64,000 nucleotides of DNA from an uncultured delta proteobacterium (GTDB lineage: Bacteria; Desulfobacterota; Syntrophia; Syntrophales; Smithellaceae): the NCBI GenBank assembly GCA_903907985.1, contig CAIVQG010000072.1, positions 58,577 to 122,576 on the forward strand, in the 5' to 3' direction. The notes beneath the pieces are model-generated. The model saw nothing but the letters and a program-made list of their open reading frames with translations, did not search any database and was not told the DNA's origin. A program made the translations under genes and the position numbers. Each line of letters starts with the position of its first letter. Position 1 is the stretch's first letter. This document shows, piece after piece, positions 8,295 through 17,998 of this stretch.

Positions 8295-10436
8295 TTATTT
8301 TTGATGCGTCTTCTTCCGCCTCTCCTTTAAAAACAGCACCCTATCTGACAGCATTTTAAAAGCCCTTATGGCGCGACGCGGAGAGACGAATACCGGAATA
8401 CTATTCATTTCCAGTGCTTTCGTAAATTTATCTATAACTTCCTGATTTCCCCCCAGAAAAGCCCCAAACATTGGTTTTTTCGGATGAGCTTTTCTAATAG
8501 GTGCGATTATTTCGATCGGATCGAAGTCTGACTCCGGGATGAGAACAAAAACGAGTAAAATGGCATCAATGTTGTTTTGCTCGATAATTGCCTCGCTGAT
8601 AACTTTATAAGCCTCCGCTCCACCGGCTTTTTCAATGGCCGACCACATATCAACCGGATTTCTCAAAGGTGCCCAAGGGGGAGCTATCGTCCTGATTCTT
8701 TTTTCGGTCTCTGGTGTCAGCGCAGGCAAAATAATTCCGTATTCCGCAGCGGCATCTGCCGACATCACACACCCGACGCCGGTAATCGAAACGACTCCGA
8801 GACGATTCCCCTCTGGTAGCGGACAGAAGGAGAACACCTTTGCTGCTTCAAGAAGGTCCGGGAAATCATCTACTAGCGTCGCGCCACATTTTTCCAAAAC
8901 AGCGTTATAGACTGCGAAATCACCTGCCATTGTTCCTGTATGACTGGCAGTGGCCCTGCTCCCCTCAGTAGTCCGCCCTCCTTTTAAAACGATGAACGGC
9001 TTAGCGGCTGCCGCCTCGCTCGCCGCTTCAATGAACGCCGCCCCGTTGGCGGTGCCTTCAAGATAAGCAGCAATCACCCGTGTTTTCTTATCCCGCGTAA
9101 AATATTTAAGCAGATGTATTTCGTTAACATCGGCCTTGTTGCCGATGCAAGCTACTGCCGAGAGACGGAAATTTTCCCGCGTCGCTACAATATCCGCAGT
9201 TCCACTGGCGAAGACACCCGTCTGACCAAAAAGCGCAATGTCGCCTGATTCAAGCTTGTGCAGGGTCGTTATAGAAGTAACAAGTCCCAGAATCGGCGTT
9301 ATAGTTCCGATTGAGTTTGGCCCCAATACTCTTACACCAGCCTTTCTTGCTTTCTCTATGATTTTTGCCTCCAGCAAAGCGCCGTCAGCGCCTTGGTCGG
9401 AAAAACCTCCGCTGGCAATTATTATATTTTTCACACCTTTATCGATGCATTTTTTCAATTCCTTCTCGACAGCAATATTTGGAATAATGAATACGACGAG
9501 TTCAGGAACCTCTGGCAATTTGTCTATTGTCGCGAATGACTTCAATCCGCACACATCAGATCCGTGGGGATTAATAGGATATATTTTCCCCTTATAGTCG
9601 AATGTTAAAAGATTTTTAACTATGATATTGCCACCCTTGTGAGGCGAAGAACTAGCGCCAATTACAGCTATCGATCGCGCTTCGAAAAACCGAGATATGT
9701 CGGTAGAATAATCTTGCAGAACCGCTTTCTTCTGCTCCGTTTTTTGAAGAGTAACCAGTGCGTCAACTGCGCAGACTCCATCTTCGTTGGCAAATAGAGG
9801 ATTGATTTCAATTTCCCTGATTCGCCCGTCGGACTCGTATGCTGAAATCATTTTTTCAATTGTTTTAAATAGTCCCCTTACGTCAATCCCCTTCTTCCCC
9901 CTTGCTCCGAAAATCAGCTTAGCCCCTTTCAGAGTCTTAATCCGGTCAACAAAATCCGCGTAACCAATTGGAGGTATCAGAATAATCTTATCCGACAAGA
10001 TCTCCGTAAATATCCCTCCTATTCCAATTAAAGCTATCGGTCCGAAAACAGGATCGCGAACGATGCCGGCTATTAATTCCAATGACGGGAACTCCTGCTT
10101 CTCAATTAAAAACTGAGCGTCAGCAAGCCCGGTATTTTTTCTTATTCTCTTCAAGGCTTCGATCAGCTTTTTCTCGCTGTCGATTCCTGCCTCGATTCCC
10201 CCGCTGTCACTTTTATGCAGAAGGTTTTCTGATGAAATTTTTACTACAACCGGCATGCCAATTTTTCGGGCACACGCAAGGGCTTCCGCCTGATTTTGGC
10301 ACAGTCCACCATCAGGCACATTTATTCCAATTTCTCGCAAAAGCAACTTGGACTCATATTCGCTTAATGCTTGCCTGCCCTCATCAACATAACTATTAAT
10401 TATCTTACCAACTCGATTAATTTTAGACATCCTCAC
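8295..10436 (-). CDS. ADP-forming acyl/acetyl-CoA synthetase, fused, ATP-grasp domain N-terminal
   Basis: ATP-grasp (GMPVVVKISSENLLHKSDSGGI) then CoA-binding (SIAVIGASSSPHKGGNIIVKNLL) and ligase domain (RATASHTGTMAGD); ATG at 10430 is an alternative start. Confidence 0.9.
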   Translation of the reverse strand: MRMSKINRVGKIINSYVDEGRQALSEYESKLLLREIGINVPDGGLCQNQAEALACARKIGMPVVVKISSENLLHKSDSGGIEAGIDSEKKLIEALKRIRKNTGLADAQFLIEKQEFPSLELIAGIVRDPVFGPIALIGIGGIFTEILSDKIILIPPIGYADFVDRIKTLKGAKLIFGARGKKGIDVRGLFKTIEKMISAYESDGRIREIEINPLFANEDGVCAVDALVTLQKTEQKKAVLQDYSTDISRFFEARSIAVIGASSSPHKGGNIIVKNLLTFDYKGKIYPINPHGSDVCGLKSFATIDKLPEVPELVVFIIPNIAVEKELKKCIDKGVKNIIIASGGFSDQGADGALLEAKIIEKARKAGVRVLGPNSIGTITPILGLVTSITTLHKLESGDIALFGQTGVFASGTADIVATRENFRLSAVACIGNKADVNEIHLLKYFTRDKKTRVIAAYLEGTANGAAFIEAASEAAAAKPFIVLKGGRTTEGSRATASHTGTMAGDFAVYNAVLEKCGATLVDDFPDLLEAAKVFSFCPLPEGNRLGVVSITGVGCVMSADAAAEYGIILPALTPETEKRIRTIAPPWAPLRNPVDMWSAIEKAGGAEAYKVISEAIIEQNNIDAILLVFVLIPESDFDPIEIIAPIRKAHPKKPMFGAFLGGNQEVIDKFTKALEMNSIPVFVSPRRAIRAFKMLSDRVLFLKERRKKTHQK

Positions 10437-10505
10437 TTCACCTCTTTGCGAAAGACGTTGATTCTAATCTATTTGATTGATGATAACTTCCTTTTTGTGG
10501 TGGAA

Positions 10506-10534
10506 ACTATAGGAAACGCGGTTTTGCATGTCAA
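10506..10534 (-). promoter_or_regulatory. Sigma70-type promoter TTGACA-N17-TATAGT (family member A)
   Basis: Minus strand TTGACATGCAAAACCGCGTTTCCTATAGT, upstream of the acyl-CoA synthetase. Confidence 0.8.
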
Positions 10535-10654
10535 GGGAATCTTCTTTAACTAATGTTGGTACGGATGCTTGTCATGGGTTGTGAATTGCGTTTATTACCG
10601 ATTGAAGCCCGAAGCGGCAGCGCCGAATCAAACCGGACTGACCTCAGATCGGTA

Positions 10655-12007
10655 TTATTTTAATTCCAGTTGATTCGCCTTGTTATACTCAACACGTTCT
10701 TCATTATATTTGCCGAGAGCATGATAAGCCATACCGCGGCATTTATAAGCATATGCATTTGGGGGATTCAGTTCGATTGATTTAGTGTACTCAACAAGCG
10801 CTTCATTATATTTGCCAAGAGCATGATAGGCCATCCCGCGGTTGAGATAAGCATCTGCATATTTGGGATTTAGTTCAATTGATTTATTGTATTCAAAAAG
10901 CGCTTCAATATATTTACCAAGTATGTGATAGGTGACTCCGCGACTGTTATAAGGACCTGCATCCTTAGGATTCAGTTCAGTCGATTTATTATAATCAACT
11001 AATGCTTCATTATATTTACCAAGCACATGATAAGCCATCCCGCGGTTATTATAAGCATCTGCATATTTGGGATTCAGATCAATTGCCTTGTTGTATTCAA
11101 AAAGTGCTTCAATATATTTACCAATTATATGATAGGTAATTCCACGACTGTTATAAGGACCTGCATCTTGGGGATTCAGTTCAGTCGATTTATTGTAATC
11201 AGCGAATGCTTCATTATATTTACCAAGCACATGATAAGCCATCCCCCGGTTGTTATAGGCATCTGCATATTTGGGATTTAGTTCAATTGCTTTGTTGTAA
11301 TCAACAATTGCTTCATTATATTTACCGAGCAGATGATATGTAACGCCGCGGTTGTTATAAGCTAAATCAAACTTCGGATTTAATTCAATTGCTTTGGTGT
11401 AATCAGCAATTGCTGTTTTGAAATCACCTTGAATATGATTTTTATATCCACTTTCCAGCCATTCAAATGCAGAAAGTTCTTTTATTGACTTATCATATCT
11501 TTTTTGAACCTGCTGTTTTGCATTACCCTTTGCCAGTGCCAGTTCCTCTCTCAGTTTCTTGTTCTCTTCCAATATAGCATCTGCTCTCTTCTTGGTTTCC
11601 TCCAGTTCCCGTGATTTATCACGGTCTTTACGGAGATTGTCTATTGATTTGATCACATCATTTTCATCTGCGACGATCTTTGTTTTTATCCAATATTTTT
11701 CACCATTCCATTTTTCATCTATAATCTCAGTCTTTACTATACCTGCTGTTAATGAGGTAATCTGATCTTTTGTAAGTTGAAAATTCTTCACTTCAGTTAT
11801 ACTTTCCAGATATGTTCCCAACTCTTCCAAGAGTAGTCTTTTCACTTCTCTCATTGCAGTAACACGACTGGAGTTTCTGCTATCATCTTCACTTGCCTGA
11901 TAGGTGTATTCCTTGATGAATATCTTTGTTTCGGCAAAAGCACAATTTGGAATTAATAAGATAAGCAGAAAAGAGATCAATGTACTGCGTGTTAGTCTGG
12001 ATTTCAT
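10655..12007 (-). CDS. Exported TPR-repeat protein
   Basis: Signal peptide MKSRLTRSTLISFLLILLIPNCAFA; about eight 34-aa TPR units (YNNRGMAYHVLGKYNEALVDYNKSTELNP etc.). Confidence 0.9.
   Translation of the reverse strand: MKSRLTRSTLISFLLILLIPNCAFAETKIFIKEYTYQASEDDSRNSSRVTAMREVKRLLLEELGTYLESITEVKNFQLTKDQITSLTAGIVKTEIIDEKWNGEKYWIKTKIVADENDVIKSIDNLRKDRDKSRELEETKKRADAILEENKKLREELALAKGNAKQQVQKRYDKSIKELSAFEWLESGYKNHIQGDFKTAIADYTKAIELNPKFDLAYNNRGVTYHLLGKYNEAIVDYNKAIELNPKYADAYNNRGMAYHVLGKYNEAFADYNKSTELNPQDAGPYNSRGITYHIIGKYIEALFEYNKAIDLNPKYADAYNNRGMAYHVLGKYNEALVDYNKSTELNPKDAGPYNSRGVTYHILGKYIEALFEYNKSIELNPKYADAYLNRGMAYHALGKYNEALVEYTKSIELNPPNAYAYKCRGMAYHALGKYNEERVEYNKANQLELK
10840..11275 (-). repeat. 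204-bp higher-order tandem repeat (two 102-bp TPR units per period)
   Basis: The block beginning gcttcaatatatttacca recurs 204 bp apart (about 10903 and 11107) with near-identical flanks. Confidence 0.8.
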
Positions 12008-12332
12008 TGATATGAACCTCTCTAAAATAATTATATTTTAATACATCTTTGATAAAGACGTAGCAAGGTATTTAATGATTGTCGTTCGAAAGGACACCTG
12101 GCAGCAAAAATCCCGCCTGTTCTATTTCAGGAAGGACCGAACAAAATTTAATCACTGATTTTTCAAAATCACTGAACCGGCGGAAACGCTTACTGCACTC
12201 ACAATCAAACGAAAGGCGAGCGGCATATCCAACCGACAAATTGCTATTTAGTCGGCAATGGGGACACCTGGTTCTGGCACGATTCTGTTATATAGCCTGT
12301 CCCTACATTGCTATTGCAGAGCGTGAAGTGGA

Positions 12333-12677
12333 CTAGGGTATATTGTGTACTTGGCCGTCCGTATCGTAACAAGTAAGTTCTCCCGAAAATGAGCTTCCGT
12401 CCGCCGGGTAACACGTCCAACATTTGCCCTTGCAATCTGAGGCATACTTCTCATTACACTCGTTGGCATATTTGGCATAATTCGTATGTTTGCAATCATC
12501 ACATCCCAACGGAAAATAAAAGCATTGCCCCATAGATACTTTGCCCGCGCTGTTTTTGGAACCTCTGTCTTTCATGCAGTGCAATGTTTTATCTGAGCAT
12601 TCGGCGTAACTATAAGGTCCACAAAATACAGTAACAAAAGCCAAAACAATAATTAGACATCCAAATAATCTTTTCAT
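12333..12677 (-). CDS. Cys-rich exported hypothetical protein
   Basis: Signal peptide MKRLFGCLIIVLAFVTVFCGPYSYAE followed by many Cys residues. Confidence 0.6.
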   Translation of the reverse strand: MKRLFGCLIIVLAFVTVFCGPYSYAECSDKTLHCMKDRGSKNSAGKVSMGQCFYFPLGCDDCKHTNYAKYANECNEKYASDCKGKCWTCYPADGSSFSGELTCYDTDGQVHNIP

Positions 12678-12741
12678 TTTCGTTCTCTTCTGTAGGGGCA
12701 GAGCACTATGTAGTCACCAAGGTCCATCATTTTCTATATTC

Positions 12742-13128
12742 TTAATCTGCTACTTTCTCAAGATAGCCTATTCCTTCGCAGGTCGCAAGATCAATATCTA
12801 CGACACAGCGGAGGTTAACGGAATTTAATTTAGTATCACCGACTAAGCGCACCTTACCTCTGGCTGTTTCAAAATTCCCATTAGAAAAGATGCAGTACCG
12901 ACGATCCAGTTGAACACTTACTTCTGTACCAGTGCTCTTAAACGTTACATGGACATAGTCTCTGCCGATACATTCTTTTAGCGCTTTCGCTGTTTTTTCA
13001 GGCCGTACCGTTTCTATAGTTTGTGGTAGCTTCAGTCTTTCTATCAGCAAGTCCAAGGCAAAGCCAGAGAGGGAGAAGCTGCAACAAAATACGCATATCG
13101 CCAGAAGGGAAAGAACTTTGATTTTCAC
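12742..13128 (-). CDS. Exported hypothetical protein (start revised to GTG at 13128)
   Basis: Signal peptide VKIKVLSLLAICVFCCSFSLSGFA; GAGGAG SD just upstream; a promoter at 13177-13205 lies inside the longer ORF call, arguing against 13239 as start. Confidence 0.65.
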   Translation of the reverse strand: MKIKVLSLLAICVFCCSFSLSGFALDLLIERLKLPQTIETVRPEKTAKALKECIGRDYVHVTFKSTGTEVSVQLDRRYCIFSNGNFETARGKVRLVGDTKLNSVNLRCVVDIDLATCEGIGYLEKVAD

Positions 13129-13176
13129 AATGAACTCCTCGCATGATTTCTTTAAGAACTTCCTTTTGTGGGATGA

Positions 13177-13205
13177 AGCATAAGAAACGCCCTTTCGTAT
13201 GTCAA
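13177..13205 (-). promoter_or_regulatory. Sigma70-type promoter TTGACA-N17-TATGCT (family member B)
   Basis: Minus strand TTGACATACGAAAGGGCGTTTCTTATGCT then CCCACAAAAGGAAGTTCTT. Confidence 0.78.
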
Positions 13206-13332
13206 GGTAATCTTGTGCGTAATGCGTGCAGGTGCACAAGAATGTGTGTTAAAAAGTATTAGATGAAAAGCCCGGCTTGGCCTGGGGCAGCAAATTGACG
13301 GTAATTCCAGGTATTGCTACCCAACGCCAGGA

Positions 13333-13830
13333 TCAGCGGGCCACGCAACGGACTGCATAGCAGGGGTTATAGCGATTGGCCTGGGCACTGCCGCCGTTAC
13401 AGTTGTATGCATCGGCATTGTCCCATCCTTCGTTGAATGAGCCGGACCAATAATACTCCCCGTGAAAATTCGGCAGGACTATCCGCCGACCTCCATCATT
13501 ACAATTATGAAAATCCTGTTTTGATGGCAAGGTACCACCCAACTTCGCACAGATTTGCATACCGTCAAATTGGCTGGCAATGGTGATGCGATCGCCCCAG
13601 ATCACTCCATCCGGCGCCCTCCATGCCTCGCCGAAACCGGAACGCTCAACGCGTTCGAAGATCCACCAATTCTCTACACTGCATCTGAAGCCAACTGCTA
13701 CGGTACGAAGGTTGACATTATGGCAATCCGGAAGACTCGAGGCCGCCCACGTTGAACTCTGGCTCACGCTCAACAAGAATGCCGCCAGGATTACTGTTAG
13801 CCCTAGTCGAGTTGATATCGTCTTATTCAT
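13333..13830 (-). CDS. Exported hypothetical protein, DUF1566/Lcl-C-like
   Basis: Signal peptide ...VSQSSTWAA; LPSKQDFHNCNDGG...GEYYWSGSFNEGWDNADAYNCNGG. Confidence 0.6.
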   Translation of the reverse strand: MNKTISTRLGLTVILAAFLLSVSQSSTWAASSLPDCHNVNLRTVAVGFRCSVENWWIFERVERSGFGEAWRAPDGVIWGDRITIASQFDGMQICAKLGGTLPSKQDFHNCNDGGRRIVLPNFHGEYYWSGSFNEGWDNADAYNCNGGSAQANRYNPCYAVRCVAR

Positions 13831-14090
13831 AGGTCTCTCCTTTGAGGTCGCTTTCCTAATTCAATTACCAATTTCCCAAGATCGTCGAACGTGCTGATCA
13901 GAGGCGGCTGAGGCTGTCCGTTGCCTAACATGTTTACGAGAGGTACTCCATCAATAATTCAATACATCCCGTTGTTCATCAACTTTTTCCTTGATGATTG
14001 TAAATCCATAACAACGCTAATGGCGGCGGGAAATGGAATAGAGGGTGGCGGAATGATACGATCAGCCCGACTGGTTGCCGGAGGAATAAA

Positions 14091-14993
14091 TCAGCTTTTC
14101 ATCCCTGCTACAAGCCTGATCTGGGCGCTGAGGTTGGTGAGGTAGGCGTTCCGCTCCTGCTTGATGACGCCGCGTTCGTCGTACTCCTTTCTCACCATGG
14201 TCAGGGTGGCCTGCTCAATGTCGCTATTGGCCTGGTCAAGATAAGACTCGATGAGCGTGCGGAAGGCCGGCGTGGCGGCCAGCGAGCTGCGGATAAAGTC
14301 AGCTGCATCGTCATCCGTAAGAACACAGCCGTGGCCCAGGCAAAGGTATTGTGGCTGGAGTGAAATGATCTTTTCCAGGGACGCGAGGTAGTCGTCATAG
14401 GAGGTGAGGAAGCAAGCCTGGATGCCATTGCCTTCCTTGCCCTCGGGAAGACCGGCTGCCTCGCCCGCGAAGATGGTCCTGATCTCGGGGAAATAGAAAG
14501 CGAGTGAATCCTTTGTGTGGCCCGGCACCTCGTAGACATGGCAGGTGAGCCCGCCCAGGTCTATCTCGTCGCCATCCTTCAGTATATGCTCGGTCTCCAT
14601 GGTTGTGATGGTGACATCCTCGTCAGCGGTGATGTCCTTGAAAAAACCGCGCTGCACATCACTCAGACGGTTCATCATGGCAATGACCGAATCTTTGCGC
14701 ATGAGTGCGCTTACGCGCTCGTGTGCACCGAGACCGAGTCCGGGTATCATGCGCTTCAGGTATGGGGCCGCGCCCAGGTGGTCGTAGTGGGAATGGGTAA
14801 CGAAGAGAAAATCGAGCTTCTGCGAATCTCCCAGGATAGTGCTGACATCTTTCATATAGAGAGGACCCATGAGGTTCATGCCTGCCTCGATCATGAGGCT
14901 CTTCTCCCTGCCCCGCATCACATAGCCGGGATAGTACGGATTTCCTGCCACATGGATGTGGTCATTGATGCGTCCTGTTGCGAGCTGCTTCAT
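14091..14993 (-). CDS. MBL-fold metallohydrolase
   Basis: VTHSHYDHLGA, VPGHTKDS, LCLGHGCVL metal-binding motifs. Confidence 0.9.
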   Translation of the reverse strand: MKQLATGRINDHIHVAGNPYYPGYVMRGREKSLMIEAGMNLMGPLYMKDVSTILGDSQKLDFLFVTHSHYDHLGAAPYLKRMIPGLGLGAHERVSALMRKDSVIAMMNRLSDVQRGFFKDITADEDVTITTMETEHILKDGDEIDLGGLTCHVYEVPGHTKDSLAFYFPEIRTIFAGEAAGLPEGKEGNGIQACFLTSYDDYLASLEKIISLQPQYLCLGHGCVLTDDDAADFIRSSLAATPAFRTLIESYLDQANSDIEQATLTMVRKEYDERGVIKQERNAYLTNLSAQIRLVAGMKS

Positions 14994-15426
14994 GGCATTC
15001 TTTCTCCTGGAGGAATTATCATACGGAAATCGGTACCATATTCACATGGATTTCATCAAGGTGAGAATTCTAAAGACTGAGGATATCTAGATATTAAGTT
15101 GCTATATTCTGGATATGTAATTTCGGCGGAAGCATATAAGACTTGATTTATCATGGCATGCATTTTTACTTCATCAATCTAACTGTTAGCTATTTCTACA
15201 GCATAATTGACACAAAATAAAGTACCTGTTATTGATCAGTTCGTAATGTTGCCTGCTGATAAAAGTGTGAAAAAAACGACATGACAGCAAGACATTCATG
15301 ATGTTGGACAAATTAATACACTTTTACTGTACAAAATAAGCCTGACCAAACTTCAGTATAAATCCGGTCCCCTAGATATATTCCTCATGCCGGAGGCTAA
15401 CCTTTGCGTAATGCAGGTATATTTGT

Positions 15427-16500
15427 CTACAATTTTTCGTTTCCGCACATCCACCTCGGAGGTGATGGAAAATACGGCACTTCATTTAGCTTCAGATCAT
15501 ATCCGAGTATCGATCCCTCATTTTTGATTTCCAGTTGCGTTTTGCAGAAAGCACAATATTCACCGTAGAGTCTACTGATCTTTTCATATCCAGGCTGGTT
15601 TAGAAGTGTCTTCCCGGCAGGAGCACCTCCCATCCGACATGCATAGACGACAGGTATGCCGACTACCGTGAGACCGTCAGCGATCTGCACAAGAGAAACC
15701 GTGCCATAATCGATGCCGATTCCCAAGCCAACATTTGTGGGCATCGAAACGAACGAACTCCGGAATTCATAAAATTTCTCCTGGAAGACCTTGTGACAGA
15801 GATCGGCGGTAGTGATCGTATAATAACCGGCATCTTCACCGGAGAAAAAATCTGGGAAAAAGGCGAGAATACCGTCGCCGGTAAATTTATCAAACACGCC
15901 GTAATGTTCCTTGACGATAGATTCAAGGTCTTTACATAGTTCTGTCATAAAGTGTGCATATTGATATGGACTCCGGGCCTTGAACATTAGTTCCGTAGAC
16001 CGCCTGATATCAGCTGACAGCACAAAAGCATTGCATTCCTCGGCCTCCAGGAACTGCTTCTGGAACTCACCGGACTCGAGAAGAAGCTTTTGTGCAAATT
16101 CATTTACCCGTGTGAGAAGAAAGCTCAGCCTTTCCTTCTCGGAGAGTTGACATATTGTTGATTGCAATTCTTCAATGGCTTTGGTTCTTTTCTCGTTGTT
16201 TCCGACAATGTCAAGTATTTCCGATGCCTTGTCTTCTACCGAGCGGCGTAGGTGGGCGATTGCCTCATCAAGTTTACGAGCCTTGGCGACAATTTCCCCG
16301 TCGAAATGATTTATCTTAGAGGTTGGATTGATATTCTGTAGGTAATTGACGAGATTTTGTCTTATATTAAAAATCAAGTCCTTCCTAGCATCGAATTCAA
16401 CAATCACCGACAGCAACTGCTCTACGGCGCTTTTTCCTCTGTGAGAGGATTTCAATGTACTTGCCCCTTCTTTTGTATATTCAACTAAGTGATCCACCAT
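15427..16500 (-). CDS. Class III adenylate/guanylate cyclase-domain protein
   Basis: AFVLSADIRRSTELMFKA...GVFDKFTGDGILAFFPDFF typical of class III cyclase catalytic cores. Confidence 0.8.
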   Translation of the reverse strand: MVDHLVEYTKEGASTLKSSHRGKSAVEQLLSVIVEFDARKDLIFNIRQNLVNYLQNINPTSKINHFDGEIVAKARKLDEAIAHLRRSVEDKASEILDIVGNNEKRTKAIEELQSTICQLSEKERLSFLLTRVNEFAQKLLLESGEFQKQFLEAEECNAFVLSADIRRSTELMFKARSPYQYAHFMTELCKDLESIVKEHYGVFDKFTGDGILAFFPDFFSGEDAGYYTITTADLCHKVFQEKFYEFRSSFVSMPTNVGLGIGIDYGTVSLVQIADGLTVVGIPVVYACRMGGAPAGKTLLNQPGYEKISRLYGEYCAFCKTQLEIKNEGSILGYDLKLNEVPYFPSPPRWMCGNEKL

Positions 16501-16743
16501 ATATATCGATCTCTCTTTATGTGTTTATGCCATTATTATTGAAAAAGCATTTACGAACCTTCACTGCAACTTGGTTAAGAATAATTCCTAACGGGGGCGA
16601 TAATTATTTCAGTTAGTGAGGCCGAATTTATTGAAAAAGTCAATATAAAAAGCCCATTGATATCCATTTGAAAGGATGCATGAAAGTCAGAATTGTCACA
16701 TGCTTGACTTCAAGGAAGGAAGAAATAGATCATTTGCCGTACT

Positions 16744-17805
16744 TTATTGCTTAGCAGGTATCCGTAAATCCCTCTTCAAGAATCCATCCACCAGCTCTCT
16801 GAGCTTATCCGACTCGCAGAGGAATGCCAGATGCCCGCAATCACCGGTCAGTTCCGCTGTTTCAGCTTTCAGGAGCCGGGCAAATGTCCTGGCGGGCTCC
16901 GGGTAGATGATCTGATCCTGTGTGGTCGAGATGATCATGGCTTCAGCATGCACGGCTTTCGCCGCCCTTTCTGATGAGCCATCAAATTTCTTAAGAATGT
17001 CCTGATTCATGATGGCCTTCACCTGCCAGGCCCAGTCGGTAGGATTGTATTTAAGGAAGCTCTTTTCCAGATTGCTAAGAAACTCGGGAACCGCAGCGGG
17101 CCTGGTTGCCGCTACGCGGAAACGGGGGGTCCATAAAAGCAGGGCATGCATCGGAGCCAGAGCTTTCATCGCGGAATGTCCATTTTGGCAACTACGGACA
17201 TTCTCGATAACAGCCAATTCGGCGGACCAGACAAGCAGGTCATTGGAGGTCATCCAGGGCGACCCGGCGATCGGAATTACCTTGTCCATAAAATCAGGAT
17301 ATAAAACCATCCACTGGAAAGCCTGCATCCCGCCCAGTGACATTCCGATCACAGCGTGCAGGCGGTGGATATTCAGATGCCGGGTCAAAAGTAAATGTTG
17401 AGCACGGACTATATCACTTATGGAGAATTGAGGGAAAGCCCGGTCCGGTTGCATAGCACTGTTGGAGGGAGATGACGATACGCCATTGCCCAACGAATCG
17501 ACGGCAATTATGTAATACTTGGAACTGTCGATTACTTTTCCGGGGCCAATGATTCCCAGATCGATAAGTTCTTGCGAAGTTCCTGCCAGCCAGGTCGGAA
17601 TCAAAATCGTGTTGGACTTTTGCGGGTTAACTTTCCCGAGGATGCGGTAGGCCAGCCGGCATTCCTTGATGACCGCTCCGTTCTCCAACTGAAAATCACC
17701 CAGATCTGCATGACGAAGGTTTTCATCGCCCCAGACGGCGCCCCATATCAAGAGCAGCATTGCACTCACAAGGATAATCTGAATCCGTCTTTTTTTAAGC
17801 AGCAT
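16744..17805 (-). CDS. Exported alpha/beta hydrolase, homoserine O-acetyltransferase-like
   Basis: LHAVIGMSLGGMQAFQW nucleophile elbow; N-terminal signal/TM segment; GDCGHLAF catalytic His. Confidence 0.8.
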   Translation of the reverse strand: MLLKKRRIQIILVSAMLLLIWGAVWGDENLRHADLGDFQLENGAVIKECRLAYRILGKVNPQKSNTILIPTWLAGTSQELIDLGIIGPGKVIDSSKYYIIAVDSLGNGVSSSPSNSAMQPDRAFPQFSISDIVRAQHLLLTRHLNIHRLHAVIGMSLGGMQAFQWMVLYPDFMDKVIPIAGSPWMTSNDLLVWSAELAVIENVRSCQNGHSAMKALAPMHALLLWTPRFRVAATRPAAVPEFLSNLEKSFLKYNPTDWAWQVKAIMNQDILKKFDGSSERAAKAVHAEAMIISTTQDQIIYPEPARTFARLLKAETAELTGDCGHLAFLCESDKLRELVDGFLKRDLRIPAKQ

Positions 17806-17886
17806 ATTGGCATCCCTATATTTGATCTGACAATTCCATCCCGAATGATTATAAATTCAGAACGTTCTTTAAGTGAAGTTCAAGGC

Positions 17887-17926
17887 GGTAGAAACTTGCG
17901 ACTTCGAACTGGTAAAAAATTGCGAC
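17887..17926. mobile_element. IS21-like terminal repeat remnant
   Basis: Two copies of GGTA(G/A)AAA(C/A)(T/A)TTGCGAC-like sequence with 24-bp period: ggtagaaacttgcgac / ggtaaaaaattgcgac; no transposase ORF nearby. Confidence 0.45.
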
Positions 17927-17998
17927 ACAAGGTCAGTTACAGAAAAAACTGCTTACCGACTCCATCAAACACTCCATGCAACTAAAGCGGAAGTGAGA

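Noticed and set aside
10700-11430. Regularly spaced repeats that could look like a CRISPR array
   Set aside because: Period of 102/204 bp with coding continuity; it is a TPR repeat gene, not repeats with unique spacers
12090-12265. Two GGACACCTGG copies around a short open minus-strand segment between the TPR and Cys-rich genes
   Set aside because: Only 10 nt and no convincing terminal inverted repeats or transposase signal; could be chance
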